A DNA stretch of 64,000 nucleotides, from assembly GCA_021651055.1 (NCBI GenBank), contig JAJHOH010000001.1:1-64000 (forward strand), written 5' to 3'. The stretch comes from Candidatus Manganitrophus morganii. GTDB taxonomy: Bacteria; Nitrospirota; Nitrospiria; SBBL01; Manganitrophaceae. Positions 27,930 to 37,902 of this stretch are shown here, piece after piece. The translations under genes were made by a program, and so were the position numbers. Below the pieces are notes generated by a model. It worked only from the letters and a program-made list of their open reading frames with translations, was not told the origin of the DNA and made no database searches. Within the stretch, counting starts at the first letter, position 1, and each line of letters starts with the position of its first letter.

Positions 27930-29453
27930 TCATGTTGTGGATGCAGCCAACCGACGCCGTTCTATTACTTTGCGCCCCAATTCGATCATTTTCCAATAGG
28001 GGGCCTCATGACCGGCTGCCTCTCGGAATCGGCGCGCCTCGATCTCAATTTCACCGCGTACTTTCGGATGAAGCTCGTTGGAGAGATAGTGAACCCGCAG
28101 GGCCGACTCTGCCGTCATTCCCTCCGGAATAGCGGGTCTGAAACCGAAGGTGCTTTGCAGAACCGACCATCCTTTTATCATTCGGGCGATCGGTCGCTGG
28201 TAGAGCGGGGCTCGAAGTCGCTCACCTTGATCAGCTCCTTCTAGAAGAACGTCCATCGTGACATTGTCCAACCGATCCTGTCTTAGAGAGTCAGGGTTGC
28301 GCCATTCGGCGACGGGGGCAAGACGAGGATCGTATTCTAAGTCCGAGGGGACCAGGGTCGTAAAATGTCGAACCCCCATGCCGGAGAGCCAATTGACTAA
28401 ACCGGGTGAAGACATCGAGGATTTAAATCCCCAGAGATCAATCCCCATTTCCCGATATGCATGGAATGGAACCTCGGAGCAGAAAAAGCCGCTACGCTCT
28501 TGCCAGTCCATAGCAAAATCGTATGAAAGCCGGTTCTGCCGGGCGAATCCAATCATCGCAGTCGCTGCTTGATGCGGTGCCTGAGGGTTATTAGCCATGA
28601 TTGGACCGTCCGGCCGAAGACGAAGCAAAAGGATGCGGAATTTCTTATCCTGAAGATAGTCTTTGAGTGAGGAGAGGACCACTCCCTGCTCGATTAAAGC
28701 CTCAATGACAATCGGCTCTTTTGTTTTCGGATCGACATACAGGAGGGCTGCGTGTGAGAAGAATCCCGGAAAATCGTTCCCACGGGCGATTAAGGCGGAC
28801 GTTGGCGCTCCCCCCCGTGAGAGGAGGATATCTCCACTGTGCACTTCGATTCCTTCCACAACGGTCCCAGGGACATTGGAGGAAAATTGCTCCAGTGTCA
28901 GAATGGATGGAAGCGCTGTGGCGCGATTTTGGATAAGCGCTTCCTCAATAGCGGCCCGCCCTCCATAAATAACGCGATAGATTGCCTCGTGCACATCGCG
29001 CCGGCCGATGGGCCAAGATCGAGCGCTATTCAGCAGCTGAATCCGGATTTGATTGATATATTCCTGAGCGCCCGGTAAAAAAGATTCATGCGCAGCCGCG
29101 CGAGCAGCGAGCCGAAATTGAATCGCCTCCAACCGGGTCAGCTCATCAAACGGCACTTCCGATCCGCTCGCTCTCACCCGGTTGAGGATTTCCAACCCTT
29201 CTCTTTTGAACGTTTCAATCTCTTCTGCTGTCATTCCTTGGGAAGCCGATCGCGTCTGTTCAAATTCTTTTTCTAAGGTGTGAAACAGAGTGGACCGACC
29301 CCATTGGAAAGGAGTGGGTAAGACCGGTTGGGAAGGAATCCGCTCACCCTCCGGATAGATAAAGAGCAGAGATAAGAGGACTCCCGTAGAGAGCCAAAAG
29401 ATCCTTCGGGAACCGCTTCGTGCTGCGAAACGATCAAACCGTCCGATCTTCAT
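27930..29453 (-). CDS. YiiX/LRAT-like papain-fold (permuted NlpC/P60) protein
   Basis: This 507-residue protein has one N-terminal membrane anchor (IFWLSTGVLLSLLFIYP). Residues about 200-330 look like a YiiX-type permuted NlpC/P60 domain: EVHSGDILLSRGG, then the active His in FFSHAALLYVD, then the active Cys in SGFFCSEVPFHAYREMG. Such domains cleave or transfer acyl or amide groups, often on peptidoglycan peptides or lipids. The N-terminal helical region and the C-terminal 170 residues are not recognised. The enzyme probably faces the periplasm. It ends 34 bp before the lipoprotein gene on the same strand. Confidence 0.75.
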   Translation of the reverse strand: MKIGRFDRFAARSGSRRIFWLSTGVLLSLLFIYPEGERIPSQPVLPTPFQWGRSTLFHTLEKEFEQTRSASQGMTAEEIETFKREGLEILNRVRASGSEVPFDELTRLEAIQFRLAARAAAHESFLPGAQEYINQIRIQLLNSARSWPIGRRDVHEAIYRVIYGGRAAIEEALIQNRATALPSILTLEQFSSNVPGTVVEGIEVHSGDILLSRGGAPTSALIARGNDFPGFFSHAALLYVDPKTKEPIVIEALIEQGVVLSSLKDYLQDKKFRILLLRLRPDGPIMANNPQAPHQAATAMIGFARQNRLSYDFAMDWQERSGFFCSEVPFHAYREMGIDLWGFKSSMSSPGLVNWLSGMGVRHFTTLVPSDLEYDPRLAPVAEWRNPDSLRQDRLDNVTMDVLLEGADQGERLRAPLYQRPIARMIKGWSVLQSTFGFRPAIPEGMTAESALRVHYLSNELHPKVRGEIEIEARRFREAAGHEAPYWKMIELGRKVIERRRLAASTT

Positions 29454-29595
29454 TATTGGTGCCCAGGGACGTTCTCGAATAAGACCTAACCATCATGAGT
29501 CTCCACCCGGAAGGACATATTCTATTTAAATATCAGCTCCCACAGTATAGCTGATCTCTTAAAATCTTCATCTTTTTTTCTCGTGAAGCGCGCCG

Positions 29596-32500
29596 TTATT
29601 GGGTGATGCCGGCGCATGTCGCCCTCGCCAGAGCCATTGCCTTTAGCGTTCTCAGATCGAGCTTCCCTGTGCCAAGGATCGGGAGGGCCTCAATAGAATA
29701 GAAATTCTCTCGCTTCGGAATCCAAAGTTTCGGCAGACCCGATTCATTGAGGCGGCTCCAGAGGGTCTCGGGACAAGCGGAGGAATCGGTATAGAAAACG
29801 ATAAGACGCTCCCCTTTCTGGTCATCCGGGATGGCGGTCACCGCCCCATTTCCATTTTGGAGAATCGCGTTCACCGCCTCTTCGATCTTAATATGCGGCA
29901 CCATCTCGCCTCCGATCTTGCTGAAGCGCGAGAGCCGGTCGGTGATTCGGATAAAGCCCTCTTCATCGATACACGCGATGTCGCCAGTGTGATACCACCC
30001 GTCCCGGATCACATCGGCGCTCTTCTGCTGCTGATGGAGGTAGCCGAGCATTAAATTCGGACCCTTCACCAGAAGCAGTCCCTCTTGACCGGCCGGGAGT
30101 GTTTCGCCGGTGTTGAGATCGACGATTTTCACGGTCACCCCCGGGACCGGGTGACCCACCGTTCCCGAGCAGAAACCTTTCTGATACTCCCGTCCGTGCG
30201 TCACATCGGGAATATTGACCGAAACCACCGGAGAGAGCTCGGTACATCCATATCCTTCCAGCAGATCGAGGTCGTACTTTTCGCGGAAGGCCTCCGCGAC
30301 TTCAGCCCGGAGCTTCTCCGCCCCCACAATCGCATACCGAAGCGATGCAAACTCCTCTTTCGAACAGCGGCGAATGTACCCACCATAAAAAGTGGGCGTA
30401 CTGATCAGAATCGTCGCCTGATGCTTCGAGACCATCTCCCCGATCACCTTTGCATCCATTGGATTCGGATGGTAGACGGCGCCGAATCGCGCGATCAGCG
30501 GAAACCAAAGGGTACCGGTGAAGCCAAACGAGTGAAAGAACGGAAGCACCCCCATCACCCGGTCCTTCTCCGTGATCCAGAACACCTGCGAAATGCTCTC
30601 GATGTTCGAGAGAATGTTGTGGTGCGAGAGCATCACCCCCTTCGGCTGCCCGGTGCTGCCGCTGGAGAAGATCACCGTCGCCATCTGATCCGGCTCACTC
30701 TTCTCGGGGCAGAAGAGCCTCCGGAGCACCCATGCCGGGAGGAGGAAAGTGATCAAAGCAACAGAGACCTTCTCGGCCGCTGAGATGGTTTTCGAGATCG
30801 CTTCGAGGGACACGATCTCGGATCGCCGCTCTATCTTCGCTTTGGTCAGAAAGGTGTCGGAGGAAAGAATCGTTTTGATTTCGCACTGACGAATCGCCGC
30901 ATCGATTGCATCCCTTCCCGCCGTAAAGTTCAAGTTCACCGGCACTTTCCCCGCCATCAGGACAGCAATGTTTGCGAGGGCCCCTCCAACCGAGGAGGGA
31001 AGCATCACCCCGACCATCTTCTGATCCGTACACTGCCGGCGGATTTTCTTTGAGAGGAGCAGGCTGCCGATCAGCGCCTTGCCATAGGTCAGCTCCTTTC
31101 CAGTAGAATCGGCCATACAGAATTGCCGCCAAGCCGACTTCGCAGACGCCATGAATTTCAAATGAAGCAGCTCTTCTTTTTCACGCCGCAGCTGTACCGC
31201 ATCACTCCCGAGTGACATCACCGCATGTCGCACTTCGTGAGCGCTTGCAGTCGACGGCAGGGGCTCCCCAAACGAGACGGTCACCGGATAAGGAATTCTC
31301 CTCGGCCGCTTCCAGAAAAAATGCCCCTTCTCGAAGCTAAAAACACTCCCCCACAACCCATCGAGATGGACCGGGACAATCGGCACGTCGAGATCCTTGA
31401 CGATCTTCTCAAATCCTTTCTTGAAGGGGAGCATGTTGCCGGTCCGGCTGATCGCCCCCTCGGCGAAGATGCAGACCACATGGCCCTGGCGCAACTCCTC
31501 CCGCGCCCGCTCGATCGACGCGACGACCTCTTTGCGATTTCCTCCCGCGATCGGGATGGCGCGCATCGTTCGTAAGAGCCATCCGATCGGCTTGATGTCA
31601 AAGAATCCCTTAAAGACCAGAAATCGGATAAACCGTTGCACACAGGCGCCGACGAGAAGACCGTCTGCAAAGGAGACGTGATTACAGACCAGCAGCGCCG
31701 GCCCTCGGAACGGGACATGATCCTGTCCCTTGATCCGGATGCGATAGATCGTATGGGTCAACATCCAGAGGATGAAGCGAATGAGAAAATCCGGCAATAT
31801 TTTAAGAAGGTAAACCGTCGCCGCCAAAGTGAAAAGCCCGAAGAAGAAAACAATCCAATCAGGAGAAATCGCAAGCTTATCGCTCAAAAGCCACAACGCG
31901 GCGGAAGCAAACAGCACGCCAATCGTATTGAGGAAATTATTTGTCGCGATTAACTGGCCCTTCTCTTCTGCTCCTCCCTTCTGCTGCAGGAATGCATTCA
32001 GAGGGACCACGAAGAGACCGCCGGAGAGGCCCAGCCCCACGAGCGCCGAGGCAGCGCCCAGGTAAGAGGCCCCCGCCTGCGAAAGAAGAATGGAGAAAAG
32101 TCCCATCCCGATCGAACCGAGCGGAACGAGTCCCAACTCCACCTTATCTCCCGAGAGCCGCCCGGCGGCCAGGCTTCCGATTCCAATGCCGATCGCAAGA
32201 AAGGTCCCCAAAATTCCGATCCAGAAATCATTCAGTTGCATCACCTCTTTTCCGATCAGAAGGAGATCCATCTGCAGCAGCGCTCCCAGAAACCAGAAAT
32301 AAGAGATCCCGATCACGGTCAGCCAGAGATTCTTATCCCGATAAAGCCGCCGAATCCCCTGCCCGACCTCTCCCCATGGATTGATCTGAATCGGTTTCTT
32401 AGACTCGGGATCAGGAACACGCCCGATCTGAAAGCTGGTGAGCGCCCCAGCCACCGCAATGACAACCAACACCAAACCCATCCAGAGCAGATTTTCCTTC

Positions 32501-33000
32501 CAAGCTGAGAAGAGAATGCTCCCGATCGAAGTTCCAAGGATGATCGCAAGAAAAGTGCTCATCTCCAGCAGGCCATTGGCGCGCGAGAGCTCCTTGTCCG
32601 GGAGCATCTCCGGAACGATTCCATATTTGGCGGGACTGAAGAAGGTCGCCTGCAGGGCCGCAAGGAAAAGACCACCCAGCATCCACTCGATTCGGCCTGA
32701 CCAGAACGCCGCCGTCGCCACCAACATAGAGAAGACCTCGAAGAGCTTGGTGGCGATCAGCACCTTTCGCTTGTTGACGGCATCGGCCAGATGTCCCGCA
32801 TACCCCGAGAAGAAAAGAAAAGGCAGAATGAAGATCGCCCCCACCAGGGGAAGATAGCCGCTTCCGGAGGTGGTCGCGACACGCACCGCCAGCATCGACA
32901 CCACGATCTTATAAATATTATCGTTGAATGCCCCCAAGAATTGGGTCCAGAGAAAAGGCTGGAATCCGGGCCGTCTTAATAGCGCTTGGTATTTCCCCAT
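29596..33000 (-). CDS. MFS transporter - PlsC acyltransferase - AMP-ligase fusion (LplT-Aas-like)
   Basis: This is a 1134-residue trifunctional protein. Residues 1-415 are an MFS-like lysophospholipid transporter (LplT-type; WTQFLGAFNDNIYK, then many hydrophobic helices). Residues about 420-620 are a PlsC/Aas acyltransferase with the VCNHVSFADG (HX4D) and FAEGAISRTG motifs. Residues about 640-1130 are an acyl-AMP/ACP ligase with VIFSSGSTGQPKGVMLSHH and YGCTELSPVVSVN. Together it likely brings lysophospholipid in and re-acylates it with activated fatty acid. In E. coli LplT and Aas are separate; fused forms are known. The start at 33000 (MGKYQALLRRPG) has a CAAGGAG ribosome site. Confidence 0.9.
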   Translation of the reverse strand: MGKYQALLRRPGFQPFLWTQFLGAFNDNIYKIVVSMLAVRVATTSGSGYLPLVGAIFILPFLFFSGYAGHLADAVNKRKVLIATKLFEVFSMLVATAAFWSGRIEWMLGGLFLAALQATFFSPAKYGIVPEMLPDKELSRANGLLEMSTFLAIILGTSIGSILFSAWKENLLWMGLVLVVIAVAGALTSFQIGRVPDPESKKPIQINPWGEVGQGIRRLYRDKNLWLTVIGISYFWFLGALLQMDLLLIGKEVMQLNDFWIGILGTFLAIGIGIGSLAAGRLSGDKVELGLVPLGSIGMGLFSILLSQAGASYLGAASALVGLGLSGGLFVVPLNAFLQQKGGAEEKGQLIATNNFLNTIGVLFASAALWLLSDKLAISPDWIVFFFGLFTLAATVYLLKILPDFLIRFILWMLTHTIYRIRIKGQDHVPFRGPALLVCNHVSFADGLLVGACVQRFIRFLVFKGFFDIKPIGWLLRTMRAIPIAGGNRKEVVASIERAREELRQGHVVCIFAEGAISRTGNMLPFKKGFEKIVKDLDVPIVPVHLDGLWGSVFSFEKGHFFWKRPRRIPYPVTVSFGEPLPSTASAHEVRHAVMSLGSDAVQLRREKEELLHLKFMASAKSAWRQFCMADSTGKELTYGKALIGSLLLSKKIRRQCTDQKMVGVMLPSSVGGALANIAVLMAGKVPVNLNFTAGRDAIDAAIRQCEIKTILSSDTFLTKAKIERRSEIVSLEAISKTISAAEKVSVALITFLLPAWVLRRLFCPEKSEPDQMATVIFSSGSTGQPKGVMLSHHNILSNIESISQVFWITEKDRVMGVLPFFHSFGFTGTLWFPLIARFGAVYHPNPMDAKVIGEMVSKHQATILISTPTFYGGYIRRCSKEEFASLRYAIVGAEKLRAEVAEAFREKYDLDLLEGYGCTELSPVVSVNIPDVTHGREYQKGFCSGTVGHPVPGVTVKIVDLNTGETLPAGQEGLLLVKGPNLMLGYLHQQQKSADVIRDGWYHTGDIACIDEEGFIRITDRLSRFSKIGGEMVPHIKIEEAVNAILQNGNGAVTAIPDDQKGERLIVFYTDSSACPETLWSRLNESGLPKLWIPKRENFYSIEALPILGTGKLDLRTLKAMALARATCAGITQ

Positions 33001-33335
33001 GGGATTATCTCCTTGCAGAGTGTTTAATAAGTCTATCCGATGGGATTGCAATTGGGGGGCCGGTTATGTGGGGAAATAATGGCGAGAATACGGAGAACAC
33101 TAGACTCGTAAAATCAGTTACTTGGGAAAAATAATTAAACCTATTAAATAAATAAAAATGCACGGGTGCGAAACCGGATTCGCAGTGGAAGGATTCGAAC
33201 GAGGAGTTTGGTTCGCGGTGAATACCAGGGGTGAAGGATGGGGCTCATGGTGTCTGAAGAGATTTTTTGGAAGTGTCCCAGGAAGGCGTTTATTTAAGGC
33301 CGTCTATCCTCTTGTGCTTCTTGCGGTTTATCCTC
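33001..33335. other. Gene-free stretch between the LplT-Aas-like gene and the sigma54 regulator gene
   Basis: I see no gene or clear signal here. A T-loop-like string (GTTCGAATCC on the minus strand near 33190) lacks a cloverleaf. Confidence 0.5.
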
Positions 33336-34709
33336 TCATTCCTCTCTTCTGATCTGATAGGCCTTCATCTTCAGTTGCAGCCCCTTTCGGCTTAAGCCCA
33401 GTTGCTTGGCCGCCAGCGTAACGTTTCCCCCGGTCTCGTGCAGCGCGGCCACGATCATCTCTCGCTCCATTTGCCCTTTGATCGATTTCATCCGCTCCTT
33501 GATCCGATCGGGCGAGGACGACTCCTCTGTCGCTGTCAGCGAGGGAGTACAGTGTAGTTCCTCTGGAAGGTCTTCCAAGCGAAGCAGCGGGCCTTGCGAG
33601 AGAAGCACGCCACGCTCGATGACGTTCTCCAACTCGCGAATATTTCCTGGATAGTCATAGATGCTCAGGGCGGCCTGTGCTTCGGGGCTCATCCCACGGA
33701 GTGGACGACGAAGCCGTTCGCTGTACTTTCGAAGCAAGTGATCCGTCAGGAGTGGCAGATCTTCCTTCCGCTCTCTCAGCGCGGGGAGCTTGAGGGTCAC
33801 TGTATTGAGCCGGTAGTAGAGGTCCTCGCGAAAGCTCCCCTCCTTGATCTTCAGCTTCAGATCTTGATGTGTCGCAGAGAGGAGACGGACATCAACCCGG
33901 ATCGTTTTCACCCCCCCGACCCGCTCGAGCGTCTGCTCCTGCAGCACCCGCAGTAACTTCACCTGCATCGGCTTCGGCAGCTCCCCGATTTCATCGAGAA
34001 AGAGGGTGCCGCCGTCGGCAAGCTCAAACCGCCCGGGTTTACTGGAGGCGGCGCCGGTGAAAGCCCCCTTCTCATAGCCGAAGAATTCACTCTCCATCAG
34101 GTTCTCGGGGATCGCTCCGCAGTTGACAGCGATAAATGGCTTTGAAGCACGCTGGCTTTTCTGATGAAGCGCCCTCGCGATTAATTCTTTGCCGGTGCCG
34201 GTCTCCCCTTGGATTAATACGGAGGAGGGGCTGTCCGCCACCCGATCGATCATCTTCAACATTGCCTGAATGGCGGGGGAAGCGCCGATGATCTCAGACG
34301 CCGTCCCGATCGGTCCCGGCCGCCGCAGTTCCCGCCCCTGGCGCTCCCCGGTGGCGAGCGCCTTTCGGACCACCGCGAGCAGCTCCTCCTGGTCGAACGG
34401 CTTGGTAATATAATCGAATGCTCCGCGCTTCATCGCCGTGACAGCGGTCTCAATCGTGCCGTGGGCGGTGATTAAGACGACGGGGAGATCGGGATGGCGG
34501 GCCGCCGTTTGCTCCAGCAGGCCCAAGCCGTCGAGGTTCGGCATCTTGAGATCAGTGATGACGAGGCTCCAGGCACCCTGGGCCAGACGTTCGAGGGCTT
34601 CGGCGCCGTCGACGGCCTCCCCCACCTCCCATCCCTCGCGCTTCAGATGCGCCGCCAGCACCCGTCGAAGATTCCGCTCATCATCTACGATGAGGATTCT
34701 CGCCGACAT
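33336..34709 (-). CDS. Sigma54-dependent response regulator (NtrC family)
   Basis: The domain order is receiver (Asp53 in VITDLKMPNLDG), AAA+ sigma54 activator, and Fis-type DNA-binding helix. The AAA+ part shows Walker A GETGTGKELIARALH, the sigma54-contacting GAFTGA loop and Walker B GTLFLDEIGEL, with the arginine region REDLYYRLNTVTLKLP. The HTH is GGNVTLAAKQLGLSRKGLQLKMKAY. It has 457 residues and works with the kinase encoded just upstream (2-bp gap). The targets are unknown, but the operon also holds the lipase and FPLY-repeat genes, which may be output or input. Confidence 0.93.
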   Translation of the reverse strand: MSARILIVDDERNLRRVLAAHLKREGWEVGEAVDGAEALERLAQGAWSLVITDLKMPNLDGLGLLEQTAARHPDLPVVLITAHGTIETAVTAMKRGAFDYITKPFDQEELLAVVRKALATGERQGRELRRPGPIGTASEIIGASPAIQAMLKMIDRVADSPSSVLIQGETGTGKELIARALHQKSQRASKPFIAVNCGAIPENLMESEFFGYEKGAFTGAASSKPGRFELADGGTLFLDEIGELPKPMQVKLLRVLQEQTLERVGGVKTIRVDVRLLSATHQDLKLKIKEGSFREDLYYRLNTVTLKLPALRERKEDLPLLTDHLLRKYSERLRRPLRGMSPEAQAALSIYDYPGNIRELENVIERGVLLSQGPLLRLEDLPEELHCTPSLTATEESSSPDRIKERMKSIKGQMEREMIVAALHETGGNVTLAAKQLGLSRKGLQLKMKAYQIRREE

Positions 34710-34711
34710 CC

Positions 34712-36025
34712 CTATATCTCCTTTCGACCCTGCCGGAGGGGAAGATCGAGGATAAACTCAGTCCCCCCCTCACCTGGAGAGGCGACACGAATCGCTCCCC
34801 CATGCCCTTCGATAATTCGCCTGCAGATCGCAAGGCCCAACCCCACCCCTTTTTCTTTGGAAGTCGAAAAGGGATGAAAGAGCTTGGCCTGCATCTCCGG
34901 AGAGATTCCCTTTCCGGTATCTCTCACCGAGAGGATGAATCGCTCCTCCTGCAAGCGGCCGGTGATCTCGACCAATCCCCCTTCGGGCATCGCCTCGACC
35001 GCATTCGTCAGCAGATTGATCAAGACCTGCTCGATCTGACCCCGATCGATTTCGATCGCGACGGAGGAAACGTTGGCCTTAAAATCCACGACACAATCCG
35101 AGGGAGTCCCGCGCTGAATCAGCGCCACTGTCTTCCCAACCAGCTGATCGATTGGTTCGATGGAGAGATCTTTCTTTAAGGGGCGGGCATAATCGAGAAA
35201 GCGCGCGACCACGTCGTTGAGACGATGCGTTTCCTCTAACACGATTTCCAAAAACTCCCGCTCTTCTCCGGAGAACTTCTTCGGATCAAGGTACTGAATC
35301 GCCCCTTTAATGGTGGCGAGCGGGTTTCTGACCTCGTGCGCAAGTCCCGCCGACATCTCGCCGATCACCGCCATCTGCTCCCGCTGCATCACCTCCTGTA
35401 GATCCAGCAGATGATATCGGAGAATCCCGGTCGCGACGAAGTAGAGATAGACTACGGTGGCGACACTTCCAAGCCGCGGAATCGGAACTCCCAGCGAGAA
35501 GAGAAAATCGGTCGGGCTGAAGAGCGCTGCAATGCAGCCGCCGTAGAAGAGCACCTGCAGCTGCCGCTTCTGGATCGGATGATGAATGGCGTCCATCCGG
35601 CGCTTCAGCCGCCAAAGCGAGAAAGCCAGCGTCGGAAGGATAAAGGCGAGAGCGGCCATATTCCAGGCCGGCCAATCAAAGAACGGGGTGAAAACAGTCA
35701 GATAAAAGAGAAAGCCGATCAGATAGATCGCAAATCGGGTTTTTCGGACCCAACTCTGCCGCTCGCTCTTCAGATAGGCGCTGCCGAAATCGAACGCCGC
35801 GCCGGGAATCGAGAAGGTTCCCAGAAAGAGGACGAAGTCCCACGACGGCGATTGGGTCACCTCCCGAAGATAGTAGCCGATATTCCAGAGGGCGAGCGCC
35901 AGGGAGAGTTGGGAGAATTTTCGATGGACCGACCCGGCCGGGTTCTGCTGGAAGACCAACAACGCCAGCGCAAGACACCCTGTCCCCGCAATCAGGGAAA
36001 ATTGCAGCAAAAAGGAACTCGTCAC
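34712..36025 (-). CDS. Membrane sensor histidine kinase
   Basis: This 437-residue sensor has an N-terminal membrane region of about 200 residues with six or seven hydrophobic helices (LQFSLIAGTGCLALALLVF onward), like the 7TM-type sensors. A HisKA domain follows with the phosphoacceptor in AGLAHEVRNPLATIKGAIQYL. The ATPase shows LINLLTNAVEAMPEGG, DTGKGISPEM and GVGLGLAICRRIIEGHGG. The input signal is unknown; a membrane ligand is suggested by the many helices. It is directly upstream of the sigma54 response regulator and forms a two-component pair with it. Confidence 0.92.
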   Translation of the reverse strand: MTSSFLLQFSLIAGTGCLALALLVFQQNPAGSVHRKFSQLSLALALWNIGYYLREVTQSPSWDFVLFLGTFSIPGAAFDFGSAYLKSERQSWVRKTRFAIYLIGFLFYLTVFTPFFDWPAWNMAALAFILPTLAFSLWRLKRRMDAIHHPIQKRQLQVLFYGGCIAALFSPTDFLFSLGVPIPRLGSVATVVYLYFVATGILRYHLLDLQEVMQREQMAVIGEMSAGLAHEVRNPLATIKGAIQYLDPKKFSGEEREFLEIVLEETHRLNDVVARFLDYARPLKKDLSIEPIDQLVGKTVALIQRGTPSDCVVDFKANVSSVAIEIDRGQIEQVLINLLTNAVEAMPEGGLVEITGRLQEERFILSVRDTGKGISPEMQAKLFHPFSTSKEKGVGLGLAICRRIIEGHGGAIRVASPGEGGTEFILDLPLRQGRKEI

Positions 36026-36085
36026 CTTGTACGCTCCGTCCCGCCTGCTATGAGTAAATTATCCGCCCTTGGCACGCGCTTTAGT

Positions 36086-37088
36086 CTAATGGAAAGCCCC
36101 CTCTTTGGCAAGATGTTCACCCCTCTTCTTTAGAAGAATAAGACCGGCGGCCCGCTCGAAGACTGACTCCGGAAAACCGAGAGCCCGCTTGATCAGCAGA
36201 TCCCGATCGATCGGGCTGGGGATCGCTGCGATCCGTCGCGCCTCTTTTATCGCCAGCCGGTGGACAAAAGGCCAGGGAGAGACCGGAAGCGGATAGTCGC
36301 TTCCGTGAAGAAGCTTGGCGTGCAGCTCGGGACGATCCAGAAACGTGAGCAGATAGCGGCTCCGCGGCGGAAGCGTCAGCGCGGAGGTGTCGGTGTAGAA
36401 ATGCGGGTACTTTAAGAGCATCTCAACGAAGCGCTTAATCCGAACCCCGGAAGCCAGCCCCATCCTCCCCCATGGGCGGCAATGACGGTGACCCCCTCTT
36501 CGAGAGCAAGCAGGAGGCGCGAGGGATGACCCAACGATTGATCGAGCGGCTTGAGGGCAAATTCCGGTCCCGTATGACAGAGGAGCGGGATTTGATGCTC
36601 CAGGAGCTTTTTGAAGAAGGGGATGTTCTTCCGATCCATCGGATCAAAACCTTGCGTGTTCGGAAGCCATTTAATTAAAACCGCTCCTTCCTCGACCACC
36701 CGGTCGAGCTCCTCCAGCGCGTCTTTTCGGTAAGGGTGGATCGACGCGGCCGGCAGAAGCCGCGGGTGCTCCCGGGCCAATGCCAAAACATAATTATTCG
36801 GGATGTAAAAATGGGTCTGATCTTCCAGCCGCTCGCCATTTCGGTCGAAGACCGCATCATGGGCCAGGATGACGAGCTGATCGACATGTTTCGTCTGCTC
36901 GATCATCGCAAGCCACTGCGTCTGTAAAACGGCCTCCGCTTGCTCGGCCGGATCTGTTGCCCGAATCCCGTTTTTCCAGCGAAGATAGCGGCCGACGAGA
37001 CGACGCTCTGAGACCTTTGAGAGGGTGCATCCGGTCCGGGCTGGATCCAACGAGAAAACATGCGTGTGGATGTCGATAATCCTTCCAT
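36086..37088 (-). pseudogene. Amidohydrolase (Amidohydro_2 family), broken by two frameshifts
   Basis: The reading frames join into a TIM-barrel metal hydrolase. The DIHTHVFSLDPARTG metal motif at the N-terminus is in a different frame from the best start ATG (37086-37088), which follows AAGAGGAG. The middle part runs to VTVIAAHGGG at about 36465. The C-terminal part, from GLASGVRIKRFVEMLLKYPHFYTDTSAL to the stop at 36086, is in another frame. One inserted base near 37080 and one near 36460 would restore a single frame. Such enzymes hydrolyse or decarboxylate cyclic substrates. Possible assembly errors cannot be excluded. Confidence 0.8.
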
Positions 37089-37116
37089 CGAATGCTCCTC
37101 TTTCTTCTATGGATCT

Positions 37117-37902
37117 TTAGGGTTCATTCTTATTTTCCTGATCTGCCTCACACGGGATCTCACCACGATGATCGAATTGTCCCGAGGAGAGAAATGCCAC
37201 GACTTGGTCCGCCGTCTCTTGCTCCAGAAGAAGGGCGGTGTGCTGACGTCGGATCACAAAGAAATCGGCAGCTCCCTCCAACCGGGCGCTTTGTAGCGAG
37301 ACCGATCCGTCGTCGTCTCCGGGAAGATCCCGGCTAAGCCCTTTTCCATCGCAGAGCCCACCGGCAATAATGCCGAATGGGACCGACGGGATGCCGATTT
37401 CAGCATAAAACGGGCGATTGCTTGCAAGGAGCTGGGTCATTGCCTTACTGCCGTAGAGCCAGCGAAACCATGAGTAAGGATAAAGCACGTCGGCGAGCTC
37501 CGATCCGTGGTTCGGCGGGGCGATCATCACAAAGCGGCCGGCATTCTCGGGTGGATCATGGGAGAGATAGTAGCGGATGATGATGCTTCCCAAGCTAAAC
37601 CCCACAAAATGAACCTTCGACGAAGAATCCAGCTTCCGAACCTGTTCGGCCAGATCAGCCGCCGCCTCTTCGATCATTTTTTCACGACTGGGATAGTCGA
37701 TATTCATCACGGTGTATCCGGCGCGCTCCAGCGTCCATTCAATCTTCTTCATCATCACCGGATGGCCGAGAATGCCATGAAGCAGAATCACTGTTTCGCC
37801 CCGATCGGGCATTGAAGCGGCGGCCGCAGGAGTTAAGCTCATGGATAGAAGCAATGCCAGCAGAATCATGAGGATTTTCTTCCTGACCTCCGAATGGTTC
37901 AT
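37117..37902 (-). CDS. Exported lipase-like alpha/beta hydrolase
   Basis: This 261-residue hydrolase has a signal peptide (residues 1-30, ILMILLALLLSMSLTPAAAA). The oxyanion HG is in ETVILLHGILGH, the nucleophile Ser in HFVGFSLGSIIIRYYL, Asp in LPGDDDGSVSL, and His in VIRRQHTALL. This resembles PGAP1/LipA-type hydrolases that act on lipids. The start ATG overlaps the TGA of the upstream FPLY-repeat gene (ATGA), so translation is coupled and the two proteins are likely made in equal amounts. Its substrate is unknown. Confidence 0.88.
   Translation of the reverse strand: MNHSEVRKKILMILLALLLSMSLTPAAAASMPDRGETVILLHGILGHPVMMKKIEWTLERAGYTVMNIDYPSREKMIEEAAADLAEQVRKLDSSSKVHFVGFSLGSIIIRYYLSHDPPENAGRFVMIAPPNHGSELADVLYPYSWFRWLYGSKAMTQLLASNRPFYAEIGIPSVPFGIIAGGLCDGKGLSRDLPGDDDGSVSLQSARLEGAADFFVIRRQHTALLLEQETADQVVAFLSSGQFDHRGEIPCEADQENKNEP

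Noticed and set aside
33160-33210. Possible tRNA on the minus strand (GTTCGAATCC string)
   Set aside because: No matching stems or acceptor arm; only a T-loop-like word.
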